Source: Larix sibirica
Lineage: Eukaryota > Streptophyta > Pinopsida > Pinales > Pinaceae
Assembly (NCBI GenBank): GCA_004151065.3
Contig: NWUY0305016721.1
Location: 8,788 to 21,167 of the forward strand
Direction of reading: 5' to 3'
DNA: 12,380 bases
Below are positions 1-7,006 of the stretch, one piece after another (the first letter of the stretch is position 1; the number at the start of each line of letters is the position of its first letter). The notes beneath the pieces are model-generated. The model was not told the origin of the DNA. It saw only the letters and a program-made list of their open reading frames with translations, and made no database searches. A program made the position numbers and the translations under genes.

Positions 1-222
1 TCAATGACTCTCTCTCTACACTTTAGGTTGGCTCTTCTCCAACTCAAGGGGGGCTTCCCTAGGATAGGATTGCCAAGGCTCTGACAATAAGGCTCAAGGT
101 GAAGCAAGAGATAGCTTCACAAAACATTGTATTTATAGTACATAAAAATTAAAACGATGATGGAAGGACCAAGAGACTAGTGCCAATCCAACAAGGGCAA
201 ATGGAGTCAAGTGGCTAGTCCA
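1..222. other. Non-coding sequence, unassigned
   Basis: I see no reading frame with protein-family character here. The stretch opens with a CT-rich run and includes a TATTTATAG motif near position 130 that could belong to an LTR promoter, but no TG...CA boundary or primer site supports that. It lies beyond the 3' side of the minus-strand gag remnant, where the rest of that retrotransposon would be expected, yet no protease or polymerase sequence is visible. Confidence 0.3.
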
Positions 223-584
223 AGATGGTGAGTTCATGAATGGTTAAGACAACAAGGGCTGCATACACATGCTACATGAAGCCGTAACATGCTGAAAAAC
301 GAGTGTAGAAATTAACTAGGAGGGCTCAAATGATGCCACATCAAAACATCGTTAATTAGGGTGTGACTTATACAATGCAATATTAATAGTAACAACTCTA
401 GAAAGATGGTGAGTTCATGAATGGGTAAGACAACAAGGGCTGTATACACATGCTACATGAAGCCGTAACATGCTGAAAAACGAGTGTAGAAATTAACTAG
501 GAGGGCTCAAATGATGCCACATCAAAACATTGTTAATTAGGGTGTGACTTATACAATGCAATATTAATAGTAACAACTCTAGAA
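223..584. repeat. Tandem duplication, two copies of a 181-bp unit
   Basis: Copy 1 (223-403) and copy 2 (404-584) are in direct head-to-tail order at a constant offset of 181 bases. I count only three differences: T244/G425, C262/T443 and C350/T531. Two of the three are C/T differences. There are no indels. The junctions share the short word GAAAGATG or AAGATGG, and a partial third start (AGATGATAGG) follows copy 2, which fits unequal exchange or replication slippage at a microhomology. Neither copy has coding potential. The near identity implies a much younger event than the decayed retrotransposon beside it. Confidence 0.93.
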
Positions 585-680
585 AGATGATAGGAGCAAA
601 TTAATATATTCATGACATTAAAGGAAAATAGAAGAAATACTTCTCACACAAACCCTTCCAATGAGCTAAGTATACCCTTA

Positions 681-1657
681 TCATATGGGTTTGTCTAGAT
701 CGGAAGTGTTTTTTACCTCTTCTTCCTTTGTTTCGATGGCTTCCCTTTTCTTCTCCTTGGTCTTCAACCATTTTGGATGTAATTCCGGATGGAGTTTCGA
801 ACACTTCTCATCCGTATTCCCATCCACATCATAGTGTTTACAATGCCATTTAGGATCCCTCCTTTTTTGGCGGTGGCGGCAATCTTCTTGTCTTTCCCCT
901 TGTTGGATTCTTCTTGGCCTTGGTGCTACTGTCCTCTCTTGGAATCTAGCTCAATATAGAGGGCCTTTTTGCTTGCCTCATCAATGCTTGACACCAAGAA
1001 GCTGCAATTGCCTTTGGATATGGATAAATAGTTCTCCGAGGTACTTCACCACAACTCCCGACTCTTCCAAAGAAATGCCCATCCTAATGGCTTGCTTTTG
1101 AAATTCAAAAGTATACTCTTGCACTCCTTGTCGTTGTTCTTGTCTAATGTATTGCTATTTCATGAGCTGCTCCTCTTCATAGCCAATTTGATAGAATTGT
1201 GACTTCAGTAGTGCATTGAAGTCTTCCCATTTCGTAACCATGGGATTCTTGCCTATCCTCAATGCATCCACATATCTCTCCCCCCACAACAGAGCATGTC
1301 CGATCATCTTCAAATGGGTAAAAGAAATCTGTTGTGCTTCCTGGATTTGATAAAGGCCAAAGTAGACTTCTAATTGCTTCAACCAACTATTCCACACTTC
1401 AGTATTAATTTGTCCATCATACATGGGTATTTGAAGTTTCTCTTCAACTTTAAAAGGGACACTGGAAGATGGAAAAAAATCATTGTTTTTACCTATAAGT
1501 CTTCAGGCTGCTTGTACTCATCATGTTCAGTATTTGCTGAGGGTGCTTCCTTATCCTTTTCCACTAGTTGCATGACCAACATAGTTAGTGTGGCAATGCT
1601 TTGCTCCAACCAAGCCAACTTGACTTTAGGGTCCTCCTCACGAGAACTTCTGGCCAT
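681..1657 (-). pseudogene. Decayed Ty3/gypsy-like gag (capsid plus nucleocapsid)
   Basis: The reading runs leftward from ATG at 1657-1655 (MARSSREEDPKVKLAWLEQ), a typical plant gypsy gag start about 110 bases inside the primer-binding site. A stop and a frameshift near 1490 lead into the retrotrans_gag capsid domain, about 1440-1010. Its hallmarks are YFGLYQIQEAQQISF, LKMIGHALLW, QFYQIGYEEEQLMK, then YIRQEQRQGVQEYT and SLEESGVVVKYLG. A TAG at 1157-1155 interrupts it, and further stops and shifts follow. The nucleocapsid knuckle is at 842-801 in another frame, with the following LHPEL motif still readable. The frame ends at TGA 683-681. No protease, RT or integrase is present. Gag normally coats retrotransposon RNA; this copy cannot make a full protein. 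The gypsy-like assignment is from remembered family motifs, and a gag-only non-autonomous element is an alternative. Confidence 0.8.
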
Positions 1658-1765
1658 GCTCGATTTCTTGCTCCTTTGTAGGCTTGGTAGCAAAGTCTCT
1701 TTGTTGTTTCAATACTCGCGACAGGTGCTTACCATATAGGTCTTCTCAAGCTGTCTCGGGAACCT

Positions 1766-1777
1766 GCTCTGATACCA
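1766..1777 (-). other. LTR-retrotransposon primer-binding site (tRNA-iMet)
   Basis: Read on the minus strand this is TGGTATCAGAGC, the standard plant primer-binding site complementary to the 3' end of initiator tRNA-Met. It sits directly against the TG-starting LTR boundary at 1778, with no spacer, and upstream of the gag start at 1657. It primes minus-strand cDNA synthesis in an active element. The match looks perfect although the gag beside it is broken. Confidence 0.85.
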
Positions 1778-2292
1778 TGTGATCCGTTAACTGCAGGCTC
1801 ATAGCCTCATAGTCCCACTAACACAAATCTCTACAGAAAAATAATTAAATGTTGTATTTGGTTTATCTATCCAAATGGAGGAAAATTTGTGGCACGTGGA
1901 GACAACATCTGCAGATTGCCATGGCTCATAGACAACCTTCTTCTTTGTGGATGAGCTCCCAACCCACTTGTCCTTCAAGCAATTACTTCTCTTCGAGTCT
2001 TTTGCTTTGTCTTCCTTTTTCCTCCTCTCTTGCCCCCATAAACTGAGTGTCCTTCTCTCCCAGAACCTTAATTTTTTATTGGGTGAGTCTTGGAAGCTGA
2101 ACCATCACAATGGTTCGTTTCCACTTCCAAGGGAAAACTCTGGGACTTCTCATTTGCAAAATAATTATATTGACAAATTTATTTTTACAAGAGGTTTATT
2201 TGATGGAGATCCAATTCGGATCAGTGTTGCAAGAAACATCTTGTATAGGGATCAACTATGAGTTGGTCATCCCCTAAAGAACAATAATCACA
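1778..2292 (-). repeat. 5' LTR of the gag-bearing element; outer end uncertain
   Basis: The inner boundary is firm. On the plus strand the LTR begins TGTGATCC immediately after the primer site, so on the minus strand it ends GGATCACA. The outer end is a guess. The first candidate with a matching terminal inverted repeat is ATCACA at 2287-2292, which would give about 515 bp bounded by TGTGAT...ATCACA. I could not confirm a target-site duplication, and no second LTR copy is visible in the window. The reading frames inside it show no family resemblance and are treated as chance. Confidence 0.4.
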
Positions 2293-2350
2293 AAAATGCT
2301 CCTTTGTGGAGAGGATGTTGCCACCAAACTACACATGTTTGAAAATACTA

Positions 2351-2470
2351 TCACTAACCTGCTCATCCAATGGAGGAGGGTTGGAAGACATATCTTAGCC
2401 ATGCTACACATTTATTAGATGAATAGTGCCACTGATCTGTCCATTTGGAGAAGTGTTGGAAGGAACATCT
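2351..2470. repeat. Diverged short repeat around GTTGGAAG
   Basis: Two imperfect copies about 78 bases apart share the outline CACT-A-CCTG-CCA-TGGAG-A-G-GTTGGAAG-ACATCT: one at about 2351-2396 and one at about 2429-2470. They differ by substitutions and small indels, so the duplication is old. A related GGAGAGGATGTTG word occurs near 2308. No coding function is evident. Confidence 0.45.
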
Positions 2471-2584
2471 CGTAGGAGAGGAGAGATGGAAGTACCCAAC
2501 TTTAAAATATTAGTTGTAGTTAAAATGAGTTTAGGAAGACCCAACTCCATATATACGAAAGAGCTCAAACACAATTGGGAATGC

Positions 2585-2925
2585 TAAAAAACAACAGGGG
2601 AGTGAATGTGTAAATCCCCAACATAGATACACTAGAGAAAGCATTGTTGAGAAGAAAAATATAATTTGAGAGTTTCAACACAACTGAGACAACATGGGTG
2701 TGAGTGTGTGGATGCCTAATAAAATACAACATGGGTGTGGGTGTGTGGATGCCTAATATAGATGCATTTGAGAGAGGACAACTTAGAAGGAAGCTGTAAT
2801 ACAAGATGGGAGTGGGTTAATAAATACCTAGCTCCTCACAAAGAGTGATTGTGGCCAAAATATAAAATATAGGTGATTGAAATACGAGTGAGAGTTAGTG
2901 TGTGGATGACAAATTTGAAAACATG
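2585..2925. repeat. Degenerate minisatellite with GGGTGTG/GTGTGGATG motif
   Basis: The clearest pair is a 37-base tandem step: copies starting at 2690 and 2727, each with CAACATGGGTGTG followed by GTGTGGATGCCTAATA. Weaker relatives occur at about 2592 (ACAACAGGGGAGTGAATG), 2800 (TACAAGATGGGAGTGG) and 2882 (ATACGAGTGAGAGTTAG, then GTGTGGATG). The outer units are spaced irregularly, roughly 70-100 bases apart, and are joined by A-rich text. This looks like an old, decayed array with one recent local duplication. The open frame crossing it on the minus strand is repeat-driven. Confidence 0.55.
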
Positions 2926-3227
2926 GTTGACTATCATGGAAAATAAGTGAGAAGGTTAAATTAATACCCATCTCAACATAGGGTTGGCCCTATGCACAAC
3001 ATCCTCCTTGAAGGTGGACACAAGGCCAAGAATAGAAAGCATTAGATTACACGTTCCCCTTTTAACGTTGAATGTAAACCATCGGAAATAGAACCTCCCC
3101 ATAACACCATCGTACCAATACCAACACATTCCCACAACCTGGTAAAGGGGGCTTCTAGCTGAAATTTGAAAGAGAGAGCCACTGGAGCAACAGGTAGCAC
3201 TATCCGTTGATGAGAATGAAACTACCA

Positions 3228-3684
3228 CTAAAAGTACATCCATGAGAAACCAAGATAACAACGGGGAAAGACAAGATCCATGTGAAATACTAAATGATCT
3301 TGCATATAGTATGTCCAATAAGGACAAATAGCAAAGTGTAGAAGATGAAGATCCATGCAATCAAGTCGACTAATTGAAAGAAGTTGAGAATTATCGATAC
3401 AATCCTCAATATAATAGAGGGATAGATCTTGTGAACTTATGAGTGGAAATTGCATCAAAGGCGATGGGAGGGGTCTCCCTTTGCAAGTAGGAAGCCATAG
3501 GCTTATTAGAATCACTATGAATCACAGCCAGAAGCTGAAGAGTAGGATTCACATCACCAACCACAACATCGAATGGAAACGTACCAACCCATGGAATACA
3601 AAGGATGTCTCCAAATAAAGTGGAGTCAATACCAAGAATATCATCTTCTAAATCTGGTATGAATTGATTTGCAAAGTACACCAT
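3228..3684 (-). other. Unrecognised broken reading frame (two overlapping frames)
   Basis: Two minus-strand frames overlap here. The first (3684-3406, 92 codons) starts MVYFANQFIPDLEDDILG and is fairly ordinary in composition. The second (3515-3228) contains SLYYIEDCIDNSQLLSISRL and could continue it after a frameshift. I do not recognise the family. It lies between the two LTR remnants, on the same strand as both, so it may be part of the interior of the second element. No transmembrane segment, catalytic motif or zinc-binding pattern stands out. It could equally be chance. Confidence 0.2.
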
Positions 3685-4125
3685 TATATGTGTGTCAAAG
3701 AAAATGTCTATTTGATCTAACCAAAGGAAGTCTTTGTGAAGACCTCAAGAAAACCCGCTAAAGGGGACAAGAAGGGTTTAAAACCCTACAATACAAGCTG
3801 ATCTACAAATCCAAGTAGTGTAACCCTTTAGGGAAAATGCCACTACAGTCTCACAGATCAATTGAATAACCTAGAAAATTCTACCACCAAGCAATCTTCG
3901 AGATCAAATATGAGAAGTGGGTCTCCTGAGCCCCTAAAGAAGAAATTATGAGCTCCTGGTTCTGCAATGATAATTCCACCAGCAAAAGCACAAGAAAAAA
4001 CCTTGGAAAACAAGAGAAAACAACACAAAACCAACTCCATTACGAGAAAACAGCAGTGAATTTTGGCAGAAGCAGAGAGAAAGATAGGGTGTGCTACCGT
4101 AGAAGAGCTGCATTTGCAAAAAGAT

Positions 4126-4500
4126 TCCCTCAACTTTGCTGGAAAAACCAAAACACCAAAAAGAGGAGGGCATTGTTGGTAAATCGGGTTTAAAACCTAA
4201 AAAATGCTGCTGTCCTGAAACAGGGCTGAAAAGCCCCCAAGTTGATTTGAAGTGGCCCTTAAAACTGTGGTATTTTGTTGAACAAAGGAGAAATAAGGAG
4301 GGTGCTGCCCTGAAAATGGCACAAACTTGCAAAAGATCCTCTTAAATCCTCTGAAAAGCGCAGAAACTGTCAAAGAAATAGGAGATTGGTGAAGGGGAGG
4401 GTAAAAACCCTAAAACTCTGTTGCTGTCCCAAAAAGAGTGCTGAAAAATGCTAGTTTCAGATTTGAAACAGCCATAAAATAGTGTTGGATAGAAAAGGAA
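4126..4500. repeat. Diverged tandem duplication in the leader of the second LTR element
   Basis: Text starting TTGGTAAATCGGGTTTAAAA at 4176 recurs in altered form from TTGGTGAAGG at 4386, an offset of about 210 bases. Shared landmarks in order are a GGGT-AAAACC run, TGCTG(C/T)TGTCC, AGGGCTGAAAA or AGTGCTGAAAA, GATTTGAA, and a TAAAA-TGTGG or AATAGTGTTGG block followed by GAA-GGA-AG. Many substitutions separate the copies, so this is old. It sits directly inside the primer site at 4513-4524, where a retrotransposon leader is expected. A related GGGTTTAAAACCC word lies at 3774-3786. Confidence 0.5.
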
Positions 4501-4512
4501 GAGTCCACAATA

Positions 4513-4524
4513 GCTCTGATTCCA
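4513..4524 (-). other. Primer-binding site of second LTR element (tRNA-iMet type, one mismatch)
   Basis: On the minus strand the sequence is TGGAATCAGAGC, differing at one base (A for T) from the initiator tRNA-Met primer site TGGTATCAGAGC. It abuts the LTR boundary TGTTGGGA at 4525 with no spacer. Its position beside an LTR with matching terminal inverted repeats makes it convincing. Confidence 0.75.
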
Positions 4525-4915
4525 TGTTGGGATGATAATGAGATTGTGTAATTGCGGCGAGCATTTTAGCAAACCCTAATCCTGTGTAAACCTTGAACAG
4601 AAATATCACATAAAGAGAAGTGAACCCAAGAACAAGAGAACAAGAGATATGGTGCTCTTAGGAAAAGAAATCAATCAATAAGAAATGAAAGATTATAATA
4701 CAAAAGACTCATAAGGTATGCATTTATGCACAACTTATGAGGTAGGGCACCTTTCCTCATAAGGGGGGTTATGGGCCCACATACATGTCTAGGTTGGCCT
4801 TAACCACCTAGAATAATATAAAATAATGTTTACTTGGTCGGCTATTAAACCATGGCCTAGTAATACAATAATGAAGGCACTTAGCCTTGATGTCAAGGTT
4901 ACCATCATTTCAACA
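4525..4915 (-). repeat. 5' LTR of a second minus-strand LTR retrotransposon
   Basis: On the plus strand the block starts TGTTGGGATGATAATG and ends TTACCATCATTTCAACA, giving a 391-bp unit with TG...CA ends. The terminal inverted repeat TGTTGGGATGAT/ATCATTTCAACA differs at two positions, both C to T, as expected from cytosine deamination. The adjacent primer site at 4513-4524 shows this is a 5' LTR read leftward and not a solo LTR. No second copy is visible in the window. The TGTTGGGA terminus is common in plant Ty1/copia and TRIM/LARD elements. Confidence 0.7.
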
Positions 4916-5489
4916 ACCTCAAATAGGAGTTAAGCTTTCATGTCATTAGTTATACCTTCAGTATCTTCTGCAATGTTCATTTATTGCTTTTGGTCAGGTA
5001 AGAATGCTTTTCTAGTTTTTCCCATTTTACTGAGATTCAACCGTTGGATATTGGAATGTGAAGCCTTTAATGAAATCACAAAAATGTTTAGACAATTGAT
5101 ACAAGGATTCTATGTTTTTTCCCTTTGTGTTTTCCTTTTGGAGTTGATAAATCCCATGGTTTTTGTGATGAATGTGGTATAATGATTAGCTGATACAAAT
5201 TTAAATGCTAGTGTCATTGTTTTCAAGCTGGTTTTGAGTCTCTCTTCAAGTTTTTTCACATATCCCCCAAACTATTTTACCAAAGCTTATGTCAATCAGA
5301 TTATAAGTAAGGTTTTAATAGATTATGCTGGATAACTTTTACAAGTAATCTAGTTACTAGCCCAATCGCTTTGGTTATTTTATTGTGTTTTTTGGGTTTG
5401 AGATCTATAGTTGTTAGTTTTGAGTAAGATGATGGTTAAGATGTATACAAAAATCAATAAATTCGTTGAATCACTAAATGTTATCAAGC
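4916..5489. other. Non-coding, possible intron sequence
   Basis: This AT-rich stretch separates the LTR remnant from the hAT-like remnant. A plus-strand open frame at 4940-5182 contains a good-looking splice donor (GTCAG then GTAAGA at 4998), but its residues match nothing I know. Ended there it leaves phase 1, which does not fit the phase-0 start of the next exon at 6550. If the synthase gene has more 5' exons to the left, this is intron sequence; otherwise it is upstream flank. Confidence 0.4.
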
Positions 5490-6208
5490 CAGAACTGGAA
5501 CTGAACCAGTCTACTCCAAAAACCAGAACTGGGAATAAAACCCAGAAACAAAACTGTTCTCAATATACTGATGCACATAAATGTAAATCCAAACCATTTG
5601 ACACAAAATATGTAATGTTTTCACATGTATTTAGCATGTAATGGTGGATATAACAAAATAGCATCGAGTGCAATGCATATATGAACCAAAACACATAATC
5701 ATTGAGGTTCTAAATGACCTCTAGAGTCCAAATATAAGCATACACTCTACAATCAAATCATCCAGATCTAGATCCTCTACATTCTCTTCATGGTTATGCT
5801 CAGGAAGCACTCTGAATCAACCTAAGAAGTTCTCAGCATCAGCACAAGAGTAGCATTGAATCAACACTCATTGTGGTAAATGTCAATGTCTTTACAAGCT
5901 CACAAACAAAGAATGAGAAATGTATGAGGCAGATAGAAGGGGGCCATCATTGAATAGATGAAAATTAGGTTTTAAGTTAGGTTTAGGGGTTTTGTTTTTT
6001 GTTATTTTATTTATTTTTTTGGTGGGGTGTCTGTGTTGGTATAGAACCGGTTAGAACCAGTCAAACCAGCTGGTTTTGAACCGGTTCCATACAGTTCCGG
6101 CCGGTTCAAATCTTGAGCCAGCCGTTCAGGACAGAACTAGTTAAAACTGGTTTAAATAACTTGTTCTGATTGGAAAACCCCCAAACTGGTCTGAACTGGT
6201 CAGTTCTA
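5490..6208 (-). mobile_element. Decayed hAT-like DNA transposon remnant
   Basis: The left end reads AGAACTGGAACTGAACCAG from 5491. The reverse complement of the right end reads AGAACTGACCAGTTCAGACC, ending near 6208. The shared AGAACTG plus repeated ACCAG units suggest long, imperfect, repetitive terminal inverted repeats. The interior at 5798-5721 (minus) encodes HNHEENVEDLDLDDLIVE before a TAG, which resembles the acidic EDLDLDDL tail common at the C-terminus of plant hAT transposases. No DDE core or dimerisation domain is left. I could not find a matching 8-bp target duplication, so the exact ends and superfamily are provisional. It lies just upstream of the synthase exons. Confidence 0.45.
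6045..6110. repeat. AACCGGTT-type palindromes and hairpin
   Basis: AACCGGTT occurs at 6045-6052 and again at 6079-6086. Between them lies the near-perfect palindrome CAAACCAGCTGGTTTTG at 6062-6078. CCGGCCGG follows at about 6098-6105. Transcribed, the 6045-6086 block could fold into a hairpin. More weakly related AACTGGT words continue to 6200. This belongs to the subterminal repeat zone of the hAT-like remnant. Confidence 0.7.
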
Positions 6209-6549
6209 ATAACACCATGACTATACTTGTGAATTATAAATTTCAGCAATAGCTAGGATATTATGAATTTAGTTTATCTATTAAAGACTACTAATTGAAT
6301 TCACGTACCTGAAATCAAAAGCATCAACAGGAAGACAGTGAAATTGGATGATGGATTATTAACATTGTTTTAAACCAAAATGGGCTATTAGACCTTTCGA
6401 AGATAAATTTTTACTGAGTTTAATTTCTAGTTTTGAAAGTCAAATATTTTAACAATGAAACTTTTTGCTTTCCTTTGTTAATGCAAAGGAAGTAGTATTT
6501 GAATTATGTGTAGGGGATCTTTTTTTATGACATGTTGTTGTTTGTACAG
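6209..6549. other. Non-coding, probable intron ending in a splice acceptor
   Basis: No coding or repeat signal is seen. The segment ends in a T-rich tract and TTTGTACAG at 6541-6549, a strong plant-type 3' splice site directly before the frame-0 exon at 6550. An in-frame TAG at 6511-6513 closes the exon frame to the left. Confidence 0.45.
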
Positions 6550-6651
6550 ATTCAACAAGTTTTCAAGTGTAAAGAATACATTTGGCTAGATAGACACAGG
6601 TTTCATGATGTTGGATTTCAAGCTCATCATAAAGGAAGCATCAATGATGAG
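6550..6651 (+). CDS. SPS: Solanesyl/polyprenyl diphosphate synthase, N-terminal exon (partial)
   Basis: This 102-base, 34-codon exon is bounded by TTTGTACAG on the left and GAG/GTTCGT on the right, with phase 0 at both ends. It encodes a basic segment including VGFQAHHKGSINDE, which continues without phase change into ERVDPFSLV of the next exon. Plant long-chain prenyl diphosphate synthases carry a poorly conserved region with organelle-targeting sequence at this point, so homology cannot be claimed residue by residue. Support comes from the splice signals and the seamless join. An alternative is that the exon begins at ATG 6532, giving a protein start MLLFVQIQQVFKCK, a plausible mitochondrial presequence. 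I prefer the acceptor because the preceding T-rich tract looks functional. The donor GTTCGT is weak. Confidence 0.55.
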
Positions 6652-6925
6652 GTTCGTCTTAGTTTGTTAAATGTTAGAATGCAAGTAGACATAACTAAAA
6701 GTTCTTTGATATTTTTTCATATATTCTCCTGATTACTGGTAGTATAATATATTCAGTTGGTGGCTTGAAAGCAGACTTAGGATACATTTTATATTGAACA
6801 TTTATTCAAGTTTTGTATTTCTAATTGTTGGATAACTTAGTTAGGTACTCTTGAGGTATGATATCCATTTTCAGAAATAGATTTCTGAAGGAATATAACA
6901 CGTTAATGACTAGGATTGGATGCAG
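6652..6925 (+). other. Phase-0 intron between the two synthase exons
   Basis: The intron is 274 bases and AT-rich, beginning GTTCGT and ending GGATTGGATGCAG. A possible branch-point context (TTAATGAC) lies at about 6903-6910, roughly 18 bases from the acceptor AG. It contains stops in all useful frames and no mobile-element signal. Its short length contrasts with the flanking non-coding sequence. Confidence 0.6.
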
Positions 6926-7006
6926 GAGCGAGTTGATCCCTTTTCCCTTGTGTCTGATGAGTTGTCATTGCTGGCTAATAGGTTACGCTCAATGATTCTT
7001 ACCGAG
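6926..7006 (+). CDS. SPS: Solanesyl/polyprenyl diphosphate synthase, conserved N-terminal exon (partial)
   Basis: This 81-base, 27-codon exon lies between acceptor TGCAG (6921-6925) and donor GAG/GTATGT (7007), phase 0 at both ends. It encodes DPFSLVSDELSLLANRLRS followed by MILTE. That is the N-terminal signature of plant solanesyl/long-chain trans-prenyl diphosphate synthases (polyprenyl_synt family). In the relatives I recall it is DPFSLVADELSLL, then RLR-MV-AEVPKLASAAEYFFK. The split after TE predicts that the next exon starts V-P-K. These enzymes extend an allylic diphosphate with isopentenyl units to make the side chain of ubiquinone (mitochondria) or plastoquinone (plastids). The two DDxxD motifs lie in downstream exons not present here. 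The frame has no damage, so this could be a live gene with a very long intron or an orphan fragment. Confidence 0.82.

Larger units (their letters stand above)
681..2292 (-). mobile_element. Truncated Ty3/gypsy-like LTR retrotransposon remnant
   Basis: In minus-strand order the parts are LTR (2292 to 1778), tRNA-iMet primer site (1777-1766), a leader of about 110 bases, then gag (1657-681). The order and spacing fit a plant LTR retrotransposon. Sequence after gag does not continue into protease or RT but into non-coding sequence and the 181-bp duplication. The element is therefore either deleted downstream of gag or a gag-only non-autonomous derivative whose 3' LTR is off the left edge. The gag lesions make it immobile on its own. 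Confidence 0.65.
3690..4915 (-). mobile_element. Partial LTR retrotransposon without recognisable coding region
   Basis: The LTR (4915-4525) and primer site (4524-4513) are followed, leftward on the minus strand, by a long pyrimidine-rich leader with a ~210-bp diverged duplication. Open frames in 3858-4332 translate to Phe-, Cys- and Leu-rich text without any capsid or polymerase motif, so I treat them as chance. The lack of gag within about 1 kb of the primer site suggests a non-autonomous LARD-type element or a heavily rearranged copia copy. The left boundary given is arbitrary, because no 3' LTR is found. Confidence 0.45.

Noticed and set aside
223-584. Possible CRISPR-like or satellite array
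   Set aside because: Only two contiguous 181-bp copies with no spacers; a simple tandem duplication explains it.
1374-1739. 121-codon plus-strand frame
   Set aside because: It is antisense to the gag frame, whose motifs are clear on the minus strand; no independent support.
1766-1777. Possible tRNA gene fragment (GCTCTGATACCA)
   Set aside because: Only the 12 bases of the tRNA-iMet 3' end are present, directly at an LTR boundary, which is the primer-binding site and not a tRNA gene.
1849-2261. Overlapping plus-strand frames of 65 and 104 codons
   Set aside because: They fall in the LTR downstream of the 1778 boundary, are in two frames, and show no family resemblance.
2956-3360. 134-codon minus-strand frame
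   Set aside because: Low-complexity Ser/Leu/Val-rich translation, overlapping another frame that reads at least as well; nothing recognisable.
3858-4332. Minus-strand frames of 97 and 128 codons
   Set aside because: Translations are Phe/Cys/Leu-rich without any motif, overlap each other in different frames, and lie in the pyrimidine-rich leader of an LTR element.
4940-5182. 80-codon plus-strand frame with a good splice donor (GTCAG/GTAAGA at 4998), a possible first exon of the synthase gene
   Set aside because: The exon would end in phase 1 while the next exon starts in phase 0, the phase-0 frame has a stop at 4947, and the residues resemble no known N-terminus. A single GTAAGA is expected by chance.
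5411-5641. 76-codon plus-strand frame rich in Lys, Asn and Thr
   Set aside because: Composition follows the local A-rich sequence, it crosses the left end of the hAT-like remnant, and it has no motif or splice support.
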